Below are positions 48,278 to 60,990 of a stretch of DNA of 64,000 nt, piece after piece. The notes beneath the pieces are model-generated. The model did not search any database. It was given only the letters and a program-made list of their open reading frames with translations, and was not told the DNA's origin. The DNA is from Diadema setosum (Eukaryota; Echinodermata; Echinoidea; Diadematoida; Diadematidae): NCBI RefSeq assembly GCF_964275005.1, contig NC_092685.1:13997571-14061570 (forward strand), written 5' to 3'. The translations under genes and the position numbers were made by a program. The first letter of the stretch is position 1, and each line of letters starts with the position of its first letter.

Positions 48278-51200
48278 CTATGTATAAGAAGCGGCCCCAG
48301 TAGCTCTTGCTTTTCCTCTTCTCCTGACAACTAGCACGAAATCGTCGTCATCACTACTCTGCTCCGTCTTCTGCTGGATTTTGTTCCTGATCTGCTCGAG
48401 ATCTTTTTCCAAGTTCATCCTCGACTGCACCAATGTCCTCTGTGAAAGGGAAGTAGCATTAAGAAACAGAAATAGACTGTAAGCCGCGTAAAAAAAGAAT
48501 AAAGATATCATGTAGTGAATATGTGTGAAGTACGATGGCTTATCTGGAGACGGAAACCAACTGTTTTCCACAAAATAAAATAAAAAAAAAAATGCTAAAT
48601 TGGTCGTATCGTTTGCATCATATTGGAGATCGGAAATAAGATTTGTTGCCAATGCACACTTTCCAGTCGTTGATGATGCAAAATCACACACATACCAACA
48701 CACACACCTACACTAAATTCAATTCAATTTCAAATGGCACGAATCAATTCCCCAGCAGGCCTCTTCAAAATGTGCGCTGTTGTCTTGTTTTTCTTCTTTT
48801 TGTTTTTGCTTGTCAGCTGATTAAACCCGGAAGTGCCACCAGAAATAAAGGACGATTACAACTTCATAGACATGCAGATTGAGTAAATGCAGTAATATTA
48901 GTAGAATACATCAGTGAGAGTTTGAGGAAAATCTGACAATCCGTTCAAAAGTTATGGATTTTTGAAGTTTCTGCTCAGTCACCAATGGTCACTGCTGGAT
49001 GACAAGACTACTACAGCTTGTGATGTTATACATGCGTAGAATCATATATAGAAAATATAAGGAAAATTCAACATATTTTCACTTTTTTCCCCATAATTGT
49101 GCCTCTTTTAGAAGGCAGGGGAAATAATGTTACCCTTAATATACGTCATTTTTATTTTACAGGCATATTTTTTTTTTGGTGAAATTCTCTTTATACTTTC
49201 CTTCTATCGACTATGTGGCACCATACACTGTAGCAGTCTTCTCATCCAGCAGTGACTGCGCAGATACTTAAAAATCAATAACTTTTTAACGGATTGTCCG
49301 ATTTCCCCCAAACTTTCACTAATTTATTCCAATAATATTGCTGCATTTACTCAATCCACATGTATATGTAGGTGGACTTGTCCTTTAAGGAATTGATGGA
49401 TTCGCCCCTGGTCTTTAACAATAGCCTGCCCACTTGACTTCAGTAACTGGTGTTCCACCACCAAAACTCGTTTTAAGTGCACACATTTTACGATTTACCT
49501 CTTCAGCTGTAAGTTGCTGTCTGTTCCTCCTCTTCCGGGTCTTGTAATCGATGTCTTCTAATTTGGCAATGATCTCATCTTCCTTTTCATAAAGGTTGTT
49601 TAAGCTGCCAAGGAGGTATCCTGGATAGGCCTCGCGGATTGGTGTTTCTCTCACTTGATTGGGAGCAAGTTCCTTTCTCTTTTCTGTGACGTCGTAAGCC
49701 AGCGGGCCGGCAAAGTTAAACCCAAGAAAGAAAGTCACTTTCTCCTGGCTTGGCTGGATCGGTCGAGGGCGGGATATTCTGATGTAAATGCGCTCGTTAG
49801 ATGGTGTCCTGAATACTAGTCTTTCAGCGTCTTGGATGGTTCCTTCAAGCCGGACGAGTTTTTCCACAACTTCTTTCCGTGACCAAAATTTGTACCTTTC
49901 TTCCTCCAAGGTTGAATTAGTTGCACGGAACATGAAGATGTGCACGAACCTTTCAAAACCCTTTCCTTTTGCAAGAAGAAAGTGTGTCAGGGGCCTCCGT
50001 TTAACTAGTTGGTGACGAGGGAGAGAACGATCATGCCCGTCATTTCGCTTTGTTGAATTTTGGCCAGAGATCATTTTGTTCCACTTTTCCCGTAGATTAA
50101 TGACCGCTTTCTCTGTCGATATCCCTCCATTTGTGTTTTGGGTGGTATTGCCACTATCCTTCGGCCAGGCAAGCAGCAACGCAAAAAGGGCTCCATACAA
50201 GCTGCGATCGAAATCATTCAGGTCTGCAATCATCTGTGAGACCGTATCGAAGTCTGTGTGTTTTTTTCCTAGGGACGCCAGGGCAAAGTGAACACACACC
50301 AATAGCTTCAGGTCAAAGACATTCTTTGGTCTGTTCTGGTTTAGCAGTTGAAGAACGGTGGTTAGCTGCCCTCCATCCTCATTCTGAGCGAGTTTGAAAA
50401 TCGCATTGAATGTGTCTGCTTTCATTGATCTTACTTGTGTTCTACGCCAATTATTCATAGATTCTTGATCATTCTTCACTGAGGTGGGAGGGTCATCATC
50501 ATTGCTCATGCAGAAAAACCATACAAGGTCATCGTAAAGCTGTGGGAACTTGTGGTTCTTGACATGCAACTCATTTCCTACATCTTGCTTTGCTACAGAC
50601 CCATTCTTACTGCATGTCAAGAGATCATTGATGCTTTCAAACGAGATATTGGCCCTCTTTGCGAGCTCCTGCAACTGTTCTCTGCAAGCAATCCATCTGG
50701 CATTCAGTGTGGGGATCTCCTCATTGGTCAATAGATAGCGTCTGATCACGTCCCTCCCATTTCCTGCACAAAATGATCTTTCTCTCTGCTCCAAAATCCG
50801 TAGAAAGCGAAATATGACTTGCAGCTCACCAGTGTATCCAGAAAAGATGGAAAAATGTGTTTCCTCTGTCTTGCTGTACTGTTGACATTTTTGGAAAGCA
50901 GTTATTCCTTCCTGAAGGAGGCCAAGAAGTATATCAGTCTCCTTCTCATCGAGCGGAGTATCAGCGTTTTTTTGGTAGGTAGCCATTTCTTGGATGATTA
51001 TTAAACCGAGTGTGTGCAAGAAAAACGAGTTGGTTTCTTGAAAGCCTATTGCCTTGTTGGCAAAATATTTCGCTTCATCAAAGTTTTTCTCCGCAAGGTG
51101 CAAGCGAGCAAGTTGTTGCGCAATGATTCCACTCTGAAACTTCTCTAATGCTCCATCCAGCAATCGAAAAGCCTCTGGTTTATCTTCTTCGAGGAGATAG

Positions 51201-54200
51201 GTGATCAAAGGAGAAAACTGGCTTTGCTCTCTCGAGTCAAATTCAGACACCTTGCGTCGGACAAGGAGTTCGCGGGTTTTCAGGACCATGTACGTGTTCA
51301 TGTAGGCCTTTGACTCGAGAATGCCTGACTCATGAATGAATTCGGAGATGACGTCTCCGATTTTCTCATTTTCGCACTCGACAAGTTGTTTGACAAGTTC
51401 TTCAGCAAGGGAAGGGCTGACTAGCTTGATCACCTTTGTGAGCCCTTGTTTGGTATGAACTTTTGTACATAAGAGAAGAATCCGTATCGCATTGGAAAGC
51501 AGATTTTCCCATGGAACATGCTTAACTAGACGCCTTGATCCTCGACCTTCCAGTGGTGTGTGCGCAATCATAAACTCATCACAGCAAGAGACTGGCATCC
51601 CGAAATTTTCCATGAACATGCTGATGACTGAAATGTACTTCAGCAATTGAGCTTCGGTTCCTGATATGTCTTCCAAGATTCTGGACACGATTCTCCTAAT
51701 GTAATCTGGGTTACATTCTTCCTTCATTACCATGAAACCAATCAACCTCTCTGGTTTTTCACTGTACTTTTCTTCGTATTCGTTGAACTTTTTTTCAAAC
51801 CAGTTGCGCTCTCTGTTTGATAGTTTGTGCTTCAAAACTACTGAGTTTGCACCATTGCAGTTTGCCATTGCCTCTGGATCTGGAGTTCTCTTGCAGTGAA
51901 GGATAACGCAAGTCAAACTGTCCTCATTTTTGTAGACAGCTTTGAGTTGTGCGATGAAGTCAATAACATCACTGTCATCCATATCATCGAGCAGAACAAG
52001 AACAGGCGGGATGTCTTCGACAGCACTGTAGCCAAAATGACGTACCTCTACAATTTCCTTAACTGTTGGTTGTATGGCTCTCCTGACAGTTACACAACGA
52101 ATCTGACGATGGTAATTCCACATAACTTGTCTTGCGGCGGTACTAGCTCCAGAGCCTGGTTGATGAAAAACAGTAAATGTCACTAACGGACCTGAGGCAT
52201 TTTTCATGTTTTCTAGTTTTGTTTCTACTTTACTTTGCAGTATTTTGCTGGCATCACGTTGTAGAACATGATTGTATCCTCGTTCTCTGACTTTTTCATC
52301 TGTTAGAAAGAAGTTCCACCAAGAGACCGCATTGCCACGATAGAAGTTATGCTCTTCTGACATTGCCAAATCCTGAAATTCAGGACTGTTTTCATCCATT
52401 GCAGGGTTCTCACATTCATTTAGCAGAAGAACTTCGATGTTCTGCCATTTGGAACGCTCTTTGTCCGGGAGGATGCATGCCTGCTTCTTGGACTTCGGAA
52501 GTAAAGCTGGAGCAAGAGATGTTTTTCCTATAAGTTTCCTTATGTGACCATCAATCCAACGCCAATCATCAACAACGTAGCTGCGCTTGTTGAGCTGCTC
52601 TCTTGGCAACCACTTCTTGACTTCTTGGGCCCATTGTTCATAGAGTTTAACATCATTTACGAGAAACGTAAATGAACCCTTGCCCTGCATGGACGACTGT
52701 AACTTCTTAAAAATGTCGCTCATGATCTGGATGTTTGTGTCAGACAGGAGGAGGAAGATGATCACAGCCCTGTCTCTGGGTATTGCAGATGTTGTGAAGA
52801 AGTCCACAGCACGATCTACATCTGCGCTATATTTCTCATTCCATTCAGAAGTCAAGCTTGGAGTTGCGATATCGTCAAGATCTTCTCTTCCGTTGGTAAA
52901 TATCCAGGCTGGGACATCATTGAATTCTACTTCTTCTAAGGATAATTCCTTCCTAAATGTCGACGGTAAGAGTAACTTCAGATCTTTCTCCTCCTGAACC
53001 ATAGCACACAGCCCATTTTTTAGTGACATCGAGTCACAGTCAAACACGGCATTCCAATTAACCAACGAGGTAAAACCAAACCTTTCACGAAGTGAATTAC
53101 ATCCTTCGGATTTAGCAGTTTGTGGTTTGTTTACAACAAGGAGAGGGTGAAACGCGATATCAAGAGTTCCTGATTCTTCTCCTGTCAGAAGATAGCGAAC
53201 GCGCTCCTCTTCTGCCGATAATTTTTCCTTAGATAGCGTGTGTTGTTTGAGAGCAGATCTCTGAGGATAATTGGCATCAGTTTCTCCATCGAATCGCAAC
53301 TGTCCACGTTGGAGTTGACCCATTTCATTTCCTTTGGACATTGAAGAAGATGACAATGCTTCACGTGAACTGTGATCAAAATCTCCCTCCGCAAGAGAGG
53401 CACGCTCTTCTACAAGTCTTTTTATTGGTTTATTGCTTTCTTCGCCTCCTGACTCGCTTGAGGACGAATCTGATGAAGTTACTCCGAGCAACTTTTCCCG
53501 AGCGTATTTGATCTTTCGCCAGATTCCTGTCGTCAAGTTGAAGTCTTTCTTGATATGGTTTTCTTTATACTCTGCAAGTAGCGCTCCATCTACATCCTCT
53601 TGTTGAAATCTAGCAGCCACGTCCCCAGGAATATCTACCTCATGTACAAGCCAGTCTGCCACGTCGTTTGACGACATACCATGCAAACTTCGAACCTTCT
53701 TTTCCTCGACATCTATAAATAGGACAAAAAGAAATAAGGAAAGAAATCGGGAATTGTAAGTATTAATTGTATTATTCACACAATGAAACACAAAAGTACT
53801 GAGAACAGCGTATATAACTCTACATAAAATGACAGTATTATGCCCACATAAAACTGATTTAGAGTCGCCGGCAAAAATATTTAGATTTCTATGGCAGATA
53901 CAGTGAGTAGTCTGATATATTTGTATTGCTTTCAAACATTGCTGCGAGGAGCGCTGTTTGTATACTTGTTGATATCTTGTACTCATCAGCAAGCGCATGA
54001 GGACACAGGCGAGTGAGGGTAAAATATTTTTCACTTGGACGTAAAACGTTTAAAGCATGTACGTATAAGCTATTGCAGTGTCGTATTGCATGACAAATTC
54101 TTTGCATATTTCATTAAAAAACACACCATGCATTTTATCTTTCATGTAGCTTGCTAATTTTTACAAATTTACAAAATCTTAAGGAATCTGATATTTCTGG

Positions 54201-57200
54201 TGTATCACAGTTCTTACAAGAAAAAGAATTCGTAAAAGGATTTACGTAAAAATATTTTCCTTTCAATTCCTGAAATGTTCTAACCGGGATATGACATGAT
54301 TTCGCTAGAAATCTATTTCACTCAATTCATATAGCAATATTTGTTTGATAAGCAGATGATCCATGCTTTTGTAATTATACAATCAAACACATTGTAATAA
54401 TTATAATTATACTGTATATTACAAGTACCAGCTCGTTTAAACGTGCATCATCCAATACAAACTGAATATTTCTTTTTAACTACAGATTTCAAATCAAAAA
54501 TACCTTCGTACAGTAGATTCATTAATTTAGATACTTATTACACGCATGTCAATACTTCTTAGAGGTGTAATATTGTATACTTGTTATATATACCGAGTAT
54601 TATGTTTCTTACATTTAAACACATGTACCTTGTCAAAAATAATGTATAGAGTACTGCGTAATATGCATAACCTTTTGTTTGATGGAAATAAAGCATAATT
54701 GAATTGAATCGAATCTCATAAGAGTGGAATGTCCCTCAGTGTTTAAGTTACTTTAATGTATATAGAGTAAAATCAAATGAAAAGACGGTTAGAAGCTTCA
54801 ATAAACTCTTGCGTAAACTAATAACTTAATGGGACCTATTAGAAGAGTGAAATTAGTCAAACACACACGTACAAATTAGGCGAAGTAACATGAAATATGC
54901 AGTCTTGTATGTTAAAAAAATGCCCAACACACAAATACACACACACACACACACGCACAAATCTTTGATAAATTGTAACAATTTCTGTTTAAAGATTGTT
55001 TCAGCGATGTTTGAGCGCTTCATATTTTTGATATGGCGTCGAAACTACGTTTACCACGTCCAAGAAAGACATTTTGAGTACCTGTCGTCTGAGGGATGTC
55101 GGATAACATTGAAGATTCCTGCAAGTGAGTCCTGACTCTCAGCTGTACACCAGCGGCGTCCTCTAGTGCAGGTGTAACCAGAAGATCCGTGAGAGCCATC
55201 GACAGTGTTCCGTCCGTACACGCTCGCGTAAATCTCTTATAATTTGCTCTCGTCTTCGTTAGAACATAGAAATGAATGGAGCTAAACTGCACTCTGCACA
55301 GGGATGCACCTTGCTCCTCGAAGAGAGACGCAAGTCGTAAACATAGGTTTCTGTTACTATGCCACAGACTGACATTGTGGTAGTCACCTACAACTTGCTG
55401 AATGAGCTGCTTTATGGTGCTCTTTACCTCATCAGGGCCACTGAGTGTTGGCTCAAATTCAGCAAGTACATGCATTTCCCTTTCTGTAGAGAGATATGAA
55501 AACGGTATTTCGACAGAAATTATTTAGGAAACAAAGTTTGCTGTGTTCTGATATAAAGACTATCAGGCTTAAAACTCTTTAGGCCTAATACGGTCCAACG
55601 ATAATCCTGCGATTAACGTCCCCCATAAATTCCCATCCTATAAATTTCTTCATGAAGACACGGAATCTCGCAGAATCTAAAAAATTGCAAAATCATGAAT
55701 CTAATCTGGATATTTTGTGCCTTCAGATTGTTTTTCTGCACAGTATACGTTGGCATATTTTTATTTATTTATCTTACTTTTTTTTTTTTTTTGGGGGGGG
55801 GAGTCAAATCATTGTGTGCGAGATCAATTGCAATTGTCTTTCACGTCGTCATTTTGGGGGGCAAAGTAAAATTTTGAGAACTGATGATGCAATTACAAAT
55901 CGAGCATGCATCTTACTGTCTTATGAATCTGTGACACTTTGGATTGCCTCATAACGTACTACATATGCGAAAAGAAATTCAATGAACGACACAACAGCGA
56001 TGACAAACCACTTCATAATAACGAAGTGAGCATATCTTACCGTCGTCATCATCCCCCGTGGCTTCTGCCATGCTAGATAGCAAGTGGTTGTGTGTGTCTC
56101 CAAGCTGAACGGTGTGCACTTTGTCGTGAAAGTGCAACTCTTTTACACCTCCTTCGATTGATATAATACGTGTCGGGGAATCCTCTATGTCTTGCAAAGA
56201 ATCTTCTGCAATAGATTGAAAACTTAACATCAACATCAATGACAAGTACTGGCTCCTGACATTGACGGTCTACTGTAAACTACAAATTTCATAAATGGAC
56301 AAACAGTGGACATCGTGAAATATTGATAATAATGATTTTGAAAATCTACCGAAGCGGTTGGCTATTGGTTGGCTAAGGTTGGCTATTGAGTGTCCTTCTC
56401 GCAAATCTGGCTTTAGATACCGTAACAGAACTTAGAGCTCATCATAATATTTTCATTTTGACTGTGACACCGTTGACACTTTTTTACAGCTTTAGGAAAA
56501 AAAAAACAACAATATTATACCTGTTCCCTGTCATACCTGTAACAGACACATGTTTCAACGTCTTTTATTCATCATTGTGCAAAAATAGATTAAAACTGAT
56601 TACGTTTTGTGACGGGACAGGAGTATTAGATTCACGTGAAACCGGTTTATACACTAAATATTTCAATTTCGATTTCAATTTCAATTCATTGCATATTTCA
56701 CAGTGAAAAAATACATCAAATACGACAAAATGAAATAACATACATCCTTCTAGGAGGCGTATAGTATAACATTCAAGATTCAAGATTCAAATTTATTTTC
56801 ATTTCCATCAAATAACAGAGAAATTATGTACAATGCATATGCCCAGGACATTCATGATAATTGCAAAATGTGATTTAACAAAGTAAATATGAAAATGAGT
56901 TAAAGAAACACAATTGGGTTTTTTTTTCTTCAAAATATGTACATAATACAATTTAACTAAGGATGGGGATGGAAATGGAGGGTCCCACTAAGAAGCAAAG
57001 CTTGTATGATATTGGAGCCTCTGTATATAGACACATGATTATTATATTTGTATTGTGTGTACCATAATATAGTAGTCGATGAAGTTGGAATCTCACAATA
57101 CTGTAAATTCTAAAGAAATATGATGGAACCTATTTAGAAGCAAGTTTGTCGAGCGTAGGTCCCAGTATTATGAATAGTTCTTCATGATGTATCTAAAATC

Positions 57201-57853
57201 AGCTAATAATTCACAACTAATTGGAGTTGGATAAATGCAATTTATCTCTGAGTTTTTCTTCAATAAATATCATTTTGTTGAATGACCACGTAAAGCTTAA
57301 GCAGCCAGCAAAAACTAACATCTATGGCAAGCGTGCAGTTTCTTGTAAATGTATTATCTAGTATCTTATTTAGAGATGTTAAGGTGTATGGGTGGTCATT
57401 CTACATGTAGGACACAACAGCTTCAGTGCCGTATATCAAGGCCGGCGGAACGAGGGGGAGGGGGCGTATGTGTTACAGAGATTCATTTTTCTATTTGGGG
57501 AATTCATCAAAGAGAGCGGTTGCGACATAAATTCATGGCCCGAGATTTACCGGCTATACATAATTGACAGTTTCATGGATGGTTTTCAATGGCAACTGTA
57601 TATGAATCAAGAGTCTTACAGCGATAATAAACCCCCTCTTATTCTTTTTATCATTGCAAGCACTAAAATCTACAGATTATGCGGTTCAGGATCTTTACAA
57701 TACACTTTGTAATGCCTTACCCGGAAGTTTTTGCGGAGAGTTCAAAGGTGGTCGAGCTGCTCCGTGTTCCTCTTGGGTCGAGTGCGCGCCAGAACGCGTC
57801 GTTCCTGACCCACCTGATTTTTTGCGACGTCGATTTTTGTTTTTCCTACCCAT
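48278..57853 (-). CDS. SAMD9/SAMD9L-like innate immune STAND protein with RHIM-like and TRADD-N-like N-terminus
   Basis: Five coding exons: 57853-57721, 56205-56041, 55483-55082, 53712-49499, 48439-48278, about 1691 residues (human SAMD9 is about 1590). The start ATG follows an in-frame stop directly; introns are phase 1 except the last (phase 0). In order: a basic N-terminus (MGRKNKNRRRKK); a RHIM-like VHTVQLGDTHNHL (74-86); a TRADD-N-like fold (about 105-225; YKRFTRACTDGTLSMAL); SAM (about 243-311); a Ser-rich linker; a SIR2-like region (about 440-700; FYRGNAVSWWNFF is diagnostic of SAMD9); P-loop HQPGSGAST (750-758, lysine-less as in the family) with Walker B VLVLLDDMDD (804-813); TPR-like helices (about 1066-1140); an OB-like region (1474-1573; VTFFLGFNFAGPLAYD); and a C-terminal coiled coil. 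If the last donor is not used, the frame stops at 49415 (1665 residues). Vertebrate relatives restrict viruses and translation; the role here is inferred. Confidence 0.85.
48849..49384. repeat. TTAA-type foldback MITE in the last intron of the SAMD9-like gene
   Basis: Both ends read inward as AAAGGAC and then ATTGAGTAAATGCAG, and the arms (about 48849-49016 and 49215-49384) stay similar through GACAATCCGTT and GCTGGATGA. TTAA at 49385-49388 flanks the right end and ATAA the left, a decayed TTAA duplication. There is no coding capacity. The inverted ends (AGGACAAGTCCACC) resemble a MITE family I recall as common in marine invertebrates. It lies 27 bp from the read-through stop codon at 49415. 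Confidence 0.75.
53713..55081. other. SAMD9-like intron 3 with a possible non-LTR 3' tail
   Basis: AT-rich intron. Near 54680-54716 the plus strand reads GATGGAAATAAAGCATAATT then GAATTGAATCGAATC, like the GGAAATGAAAATAAA-type tails elsewhere in the window. A (CA)n run lies at 54938-54954. The long frame that continues upstream of the SAM exon (to 54034) is intronic read-through with no motif. Confidence 0.4.
56766..56812 (-). repeat. 3' tail of a non-LTR-like element
   Basis: On the minus strand: GATGGAAATGAAAATAAATT followed by TGAATCT repeats. The GGAAATGAAAATAAA core is identical to that at 62474-62488. It lies in SAMD9-like intron 1. Confidence 0.4.
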
Positions 57854-58427
57854 CTATGGAAAATGACATGGACAAAAGCTACGTCAATCACAGTTTTCCT
57901 ATTCCAATAAGTTTATTACTTTCATCACGAAAACATCGCGGTTATATTGTAACTGATGTGTACATTATGTCTGAGAGTCGACTGTGAAATGGCTCTCTTT
58001 TAATGGCGTAGACAAGTCTTCAGACCTGGAATGGAGGTGGGGGGGGGGGTCCAGAGGAGATCACAATCATGTTTAAACAACCATATAATCATAACCACAC
58101 ACACACAACCACACACACGCACACACACAGATACATATACACGGAGATATAGTCATCATCCACAAACACAAACTCCCTCCCCCTACTGTACCACACGAGG
58201 GAGATTCTGCATTATCAGAATTAAAATTCAGCGATCTTGTGCACACTTTTGGTAATACACATGTATTTAGATTTTTTTTTCTATCAGAAAAGTACGACAA
58301 AATTACTCTGGAGAATGTGAACAACAGTATCTGTCGTCTCTTCCGCTTGTGCGTCATCACTGTGTATAACTATACGTGTAAGTCTATGGAGGTGGACAGA
58401 GGGTTTCTCCCACCCCCTGCCGCCCCA

Positions 58428-58485
<58 letters not shown>

Positions 58486-60917
58486 CGACAAAGCTTTGTC
58501 ACTTTTTAGAATTAAAATGTAATGATGCGATGCACACTTTTTGCGGAATATTCAACAAATCTTCAATCACCAAAGTGCACTAGATCTACAGGGGAGAAGA
58601 TGAAGAAGCTTTTGCATTTTTGAGAATTGAAATTCAACGATCTGGCTCAAAGTTTTTTATGGAATAATATCGTCAATCAAAATAGTTGTACGTAGTCTAT
58701 ATACGGAGACCAAGAAGGGAAAGGGTGTGGGAGGGGGTATCCCCCTCTCACATGAGAGAACTTTTGCCTTTTTATAACTGAAATTCAAGGATCTGGCTCT
58801 CACTTTTGGTGAAATGTTTTGGAAATTATCAATACCCTGCTATAGGTTTTTCCACCCAATTTCATCAGATTTTCATTCGATTTAACGATGCAATCATTCA
58901 AGTTCGAACAAATTTGAATGAACATTGAGCTCAACATTCAAAAACCTTTACTAGGTCATTTCAATTTCATTAGCATTCCACTTCGTGATTTTCTCACGAC
59001 TGTCGTGAACGTGTAAATACGTATTCAAATCAAAATTGCACGCGAAACGCATTTACATTTGCATCGGCACCGTCGTGATGAACGTTAAGGAATTCAAATT
59101 CACGAAAAGGCAACCATTTACAGCATTTGGGCAGTGTTTTTAGTCACTTATTGTATTCTTTTTTCATCTATTCTCATCTATTTCAGCCCCACCCCCACCC
59201 CCCCCCCCCAAAAAAAGGGCAAGCTTAGGTCCTTTGAAATGGACCTTTGACTTTTATGTAATGACAAGTCGTCATCCGAAGCAACAAATTCCATACGCAC
59301 TATGCATGGATACATTCATTTAATTTTATGCACGACTTTGGCGGCTGTTCGAGTATGAGATTACATGAATATTATCATAAAAATCTTGAATATGGACAGA
59401 ACTGTCGCTGAAGCATTTTATGACAACCAGCAAGATTATCTATAATTGTGAATACACTCTTGGAAAAAAAAAAAAACAGGTCTACGGCTGGGCCGAGTGG
59501 CGTAATGTAGATAACGACTTCATAATGCTTTCGTGCATTCGTGAGCATGATCATTCATTGAGGTTCATTATAGTATACTGCATGTACAGAAGAGGCTTTT
59601 CCTCCGAAGTGTTTGCTCTGCTTGTGTACATTCAATATAACATTGTGTTATATATATATTTATGCTACATACATTTTATACGGATTCACTGTAACGATTA
59701 ACTACCGGTATATGGTATACTGACGCATGTTTTAATTCATATCATTACGCCAACAGTTTGTTAGAAATGGCGTTCAGTGATGAAATGGAATGCCGCAGAA
59801 ATGAAACAACGTTGATAATTATTCTGCCCATGTTCCTGCATTGGATATATTATATTCATAGATAAGACAGTTGTGCTGACGGAATAAACTAACGGAAAGT
59901 GCTTTTGTTTCCCACTGCCTTTACATAATATCTCTAAAATACCAACTCTCCATTCTCAACTCATCAACATCCTGGAGTGGTGGGTTGATATCAGCAGCAG
60001 TTTACATATACCAACTTATGTTATGTATGCTATTTACTTGTCTGTTCTCTGGACATAATAATTACACAACTATACAGCTTTGCATGCATTCGTGATGAAT
60101 ACCTACCAATGAAACGGAAATAAGTATAAGGGTATGTAAGGCTCATAATATTCTAAATCGGAAGTATGATATTTATTTGGAAATGACCCTCCTGAGCCTT
60201 GCACTCTTTTGCCCCCCCCCCCAAAAAAAAAAATCGGGTGATACACCAATCAATATCAACAAGAGGTGTGGATGGCAGTATAAGCCGGCTGTGACAAAGA
60301 AACGTATTATAAATTGTAGAGCATTCATTGCCATTTACTTGTGTGCTTGAACATTTCCATTCATGCACTCACATTCAAGCGTGAAAACAGTCTATCATAC
60401 TGTTTAATGTATTTTTGGCATTACCCTGCTTGCATGTGATAACCTGTGATACTCTAAAGACAGTATACCTGACACATATCGTCCGGGTGTGCTGAAATAG
60501 ACTCTACATTACATTGTCAATGAAATATGAATGCATATTAGTGCAGATCACTTGTACTGAAGGCTGCTTATCACGCAAAATAAAATTACGCGACCAATCT
60601 TAACATCATGAACAACAACAGACGAAGTTTTTTTTTTACTCGATCACAATCGTTCTGTGATATTGACAACTATAATAACTGCGAGTCTTACTAAGAGAGT
60701 TATTCAAACAGAGGTGAATTAATGGCCATGGCGTCGAGTTTAACAAAATGACACTTTCATAGCTTTGTGTTTCCGAGCGCAATGCTGAGGAAATGACGAA
60801 TATCCTCTGTATGGTAGAGTTCGCCAGTTTGACCAGCAATTAGCCGTAAAAACATGTTTAGCTACGGAATATTAGCACGTTTTACTGTATAGTGTAGGGA
60901 TGAAAACAAGCACTTAC
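57854..60917. other. Upstream flank (or 5' UTR intron) of the SAMD9-like gene
   Basis: No coding exon is recognised. It holds a (CA)n tract of about 50 bp at 58431-58481, a motif cluster at 58870-59110, and poly-C/poly-A junctions at 59187-59216 and 60212-60233. If the exon at 60918 is real, this stretch is the first intron. Confidence 0.4.
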
Positions 60918-60990
60918 CTTTATCTTTAGTACTGTTCAATCGCAAACTGGGGAATTCCAGCTAAACATGGCCGAATCTATGAGAGACTGT
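60918..60990 (-). other. Possible 5' noncoding exon of the SAMD9-like gene
   Basis: On the minus strand a strong donor, AAAG|GTAAGT, ends a CpG-containing segment. The coding-start exon is preceded directly by a plausible acceptor (GTCATTTTCCATAG, then ATG at 57853), so splicing would put the start codon at the junction. The segment contains a 10-codon upstream frame (MFSWNSPVCD). Its 5' end is unknown. Confidence 0.3.

Noticed and set aside
53713-54034. N-terminal extension of the large minus-strand frame up to 54034
   Set aside because: It is intronic read-through: a good acceptor at 53713 matches the phase of the upstream exon, and the extension has no domain-like sequence.
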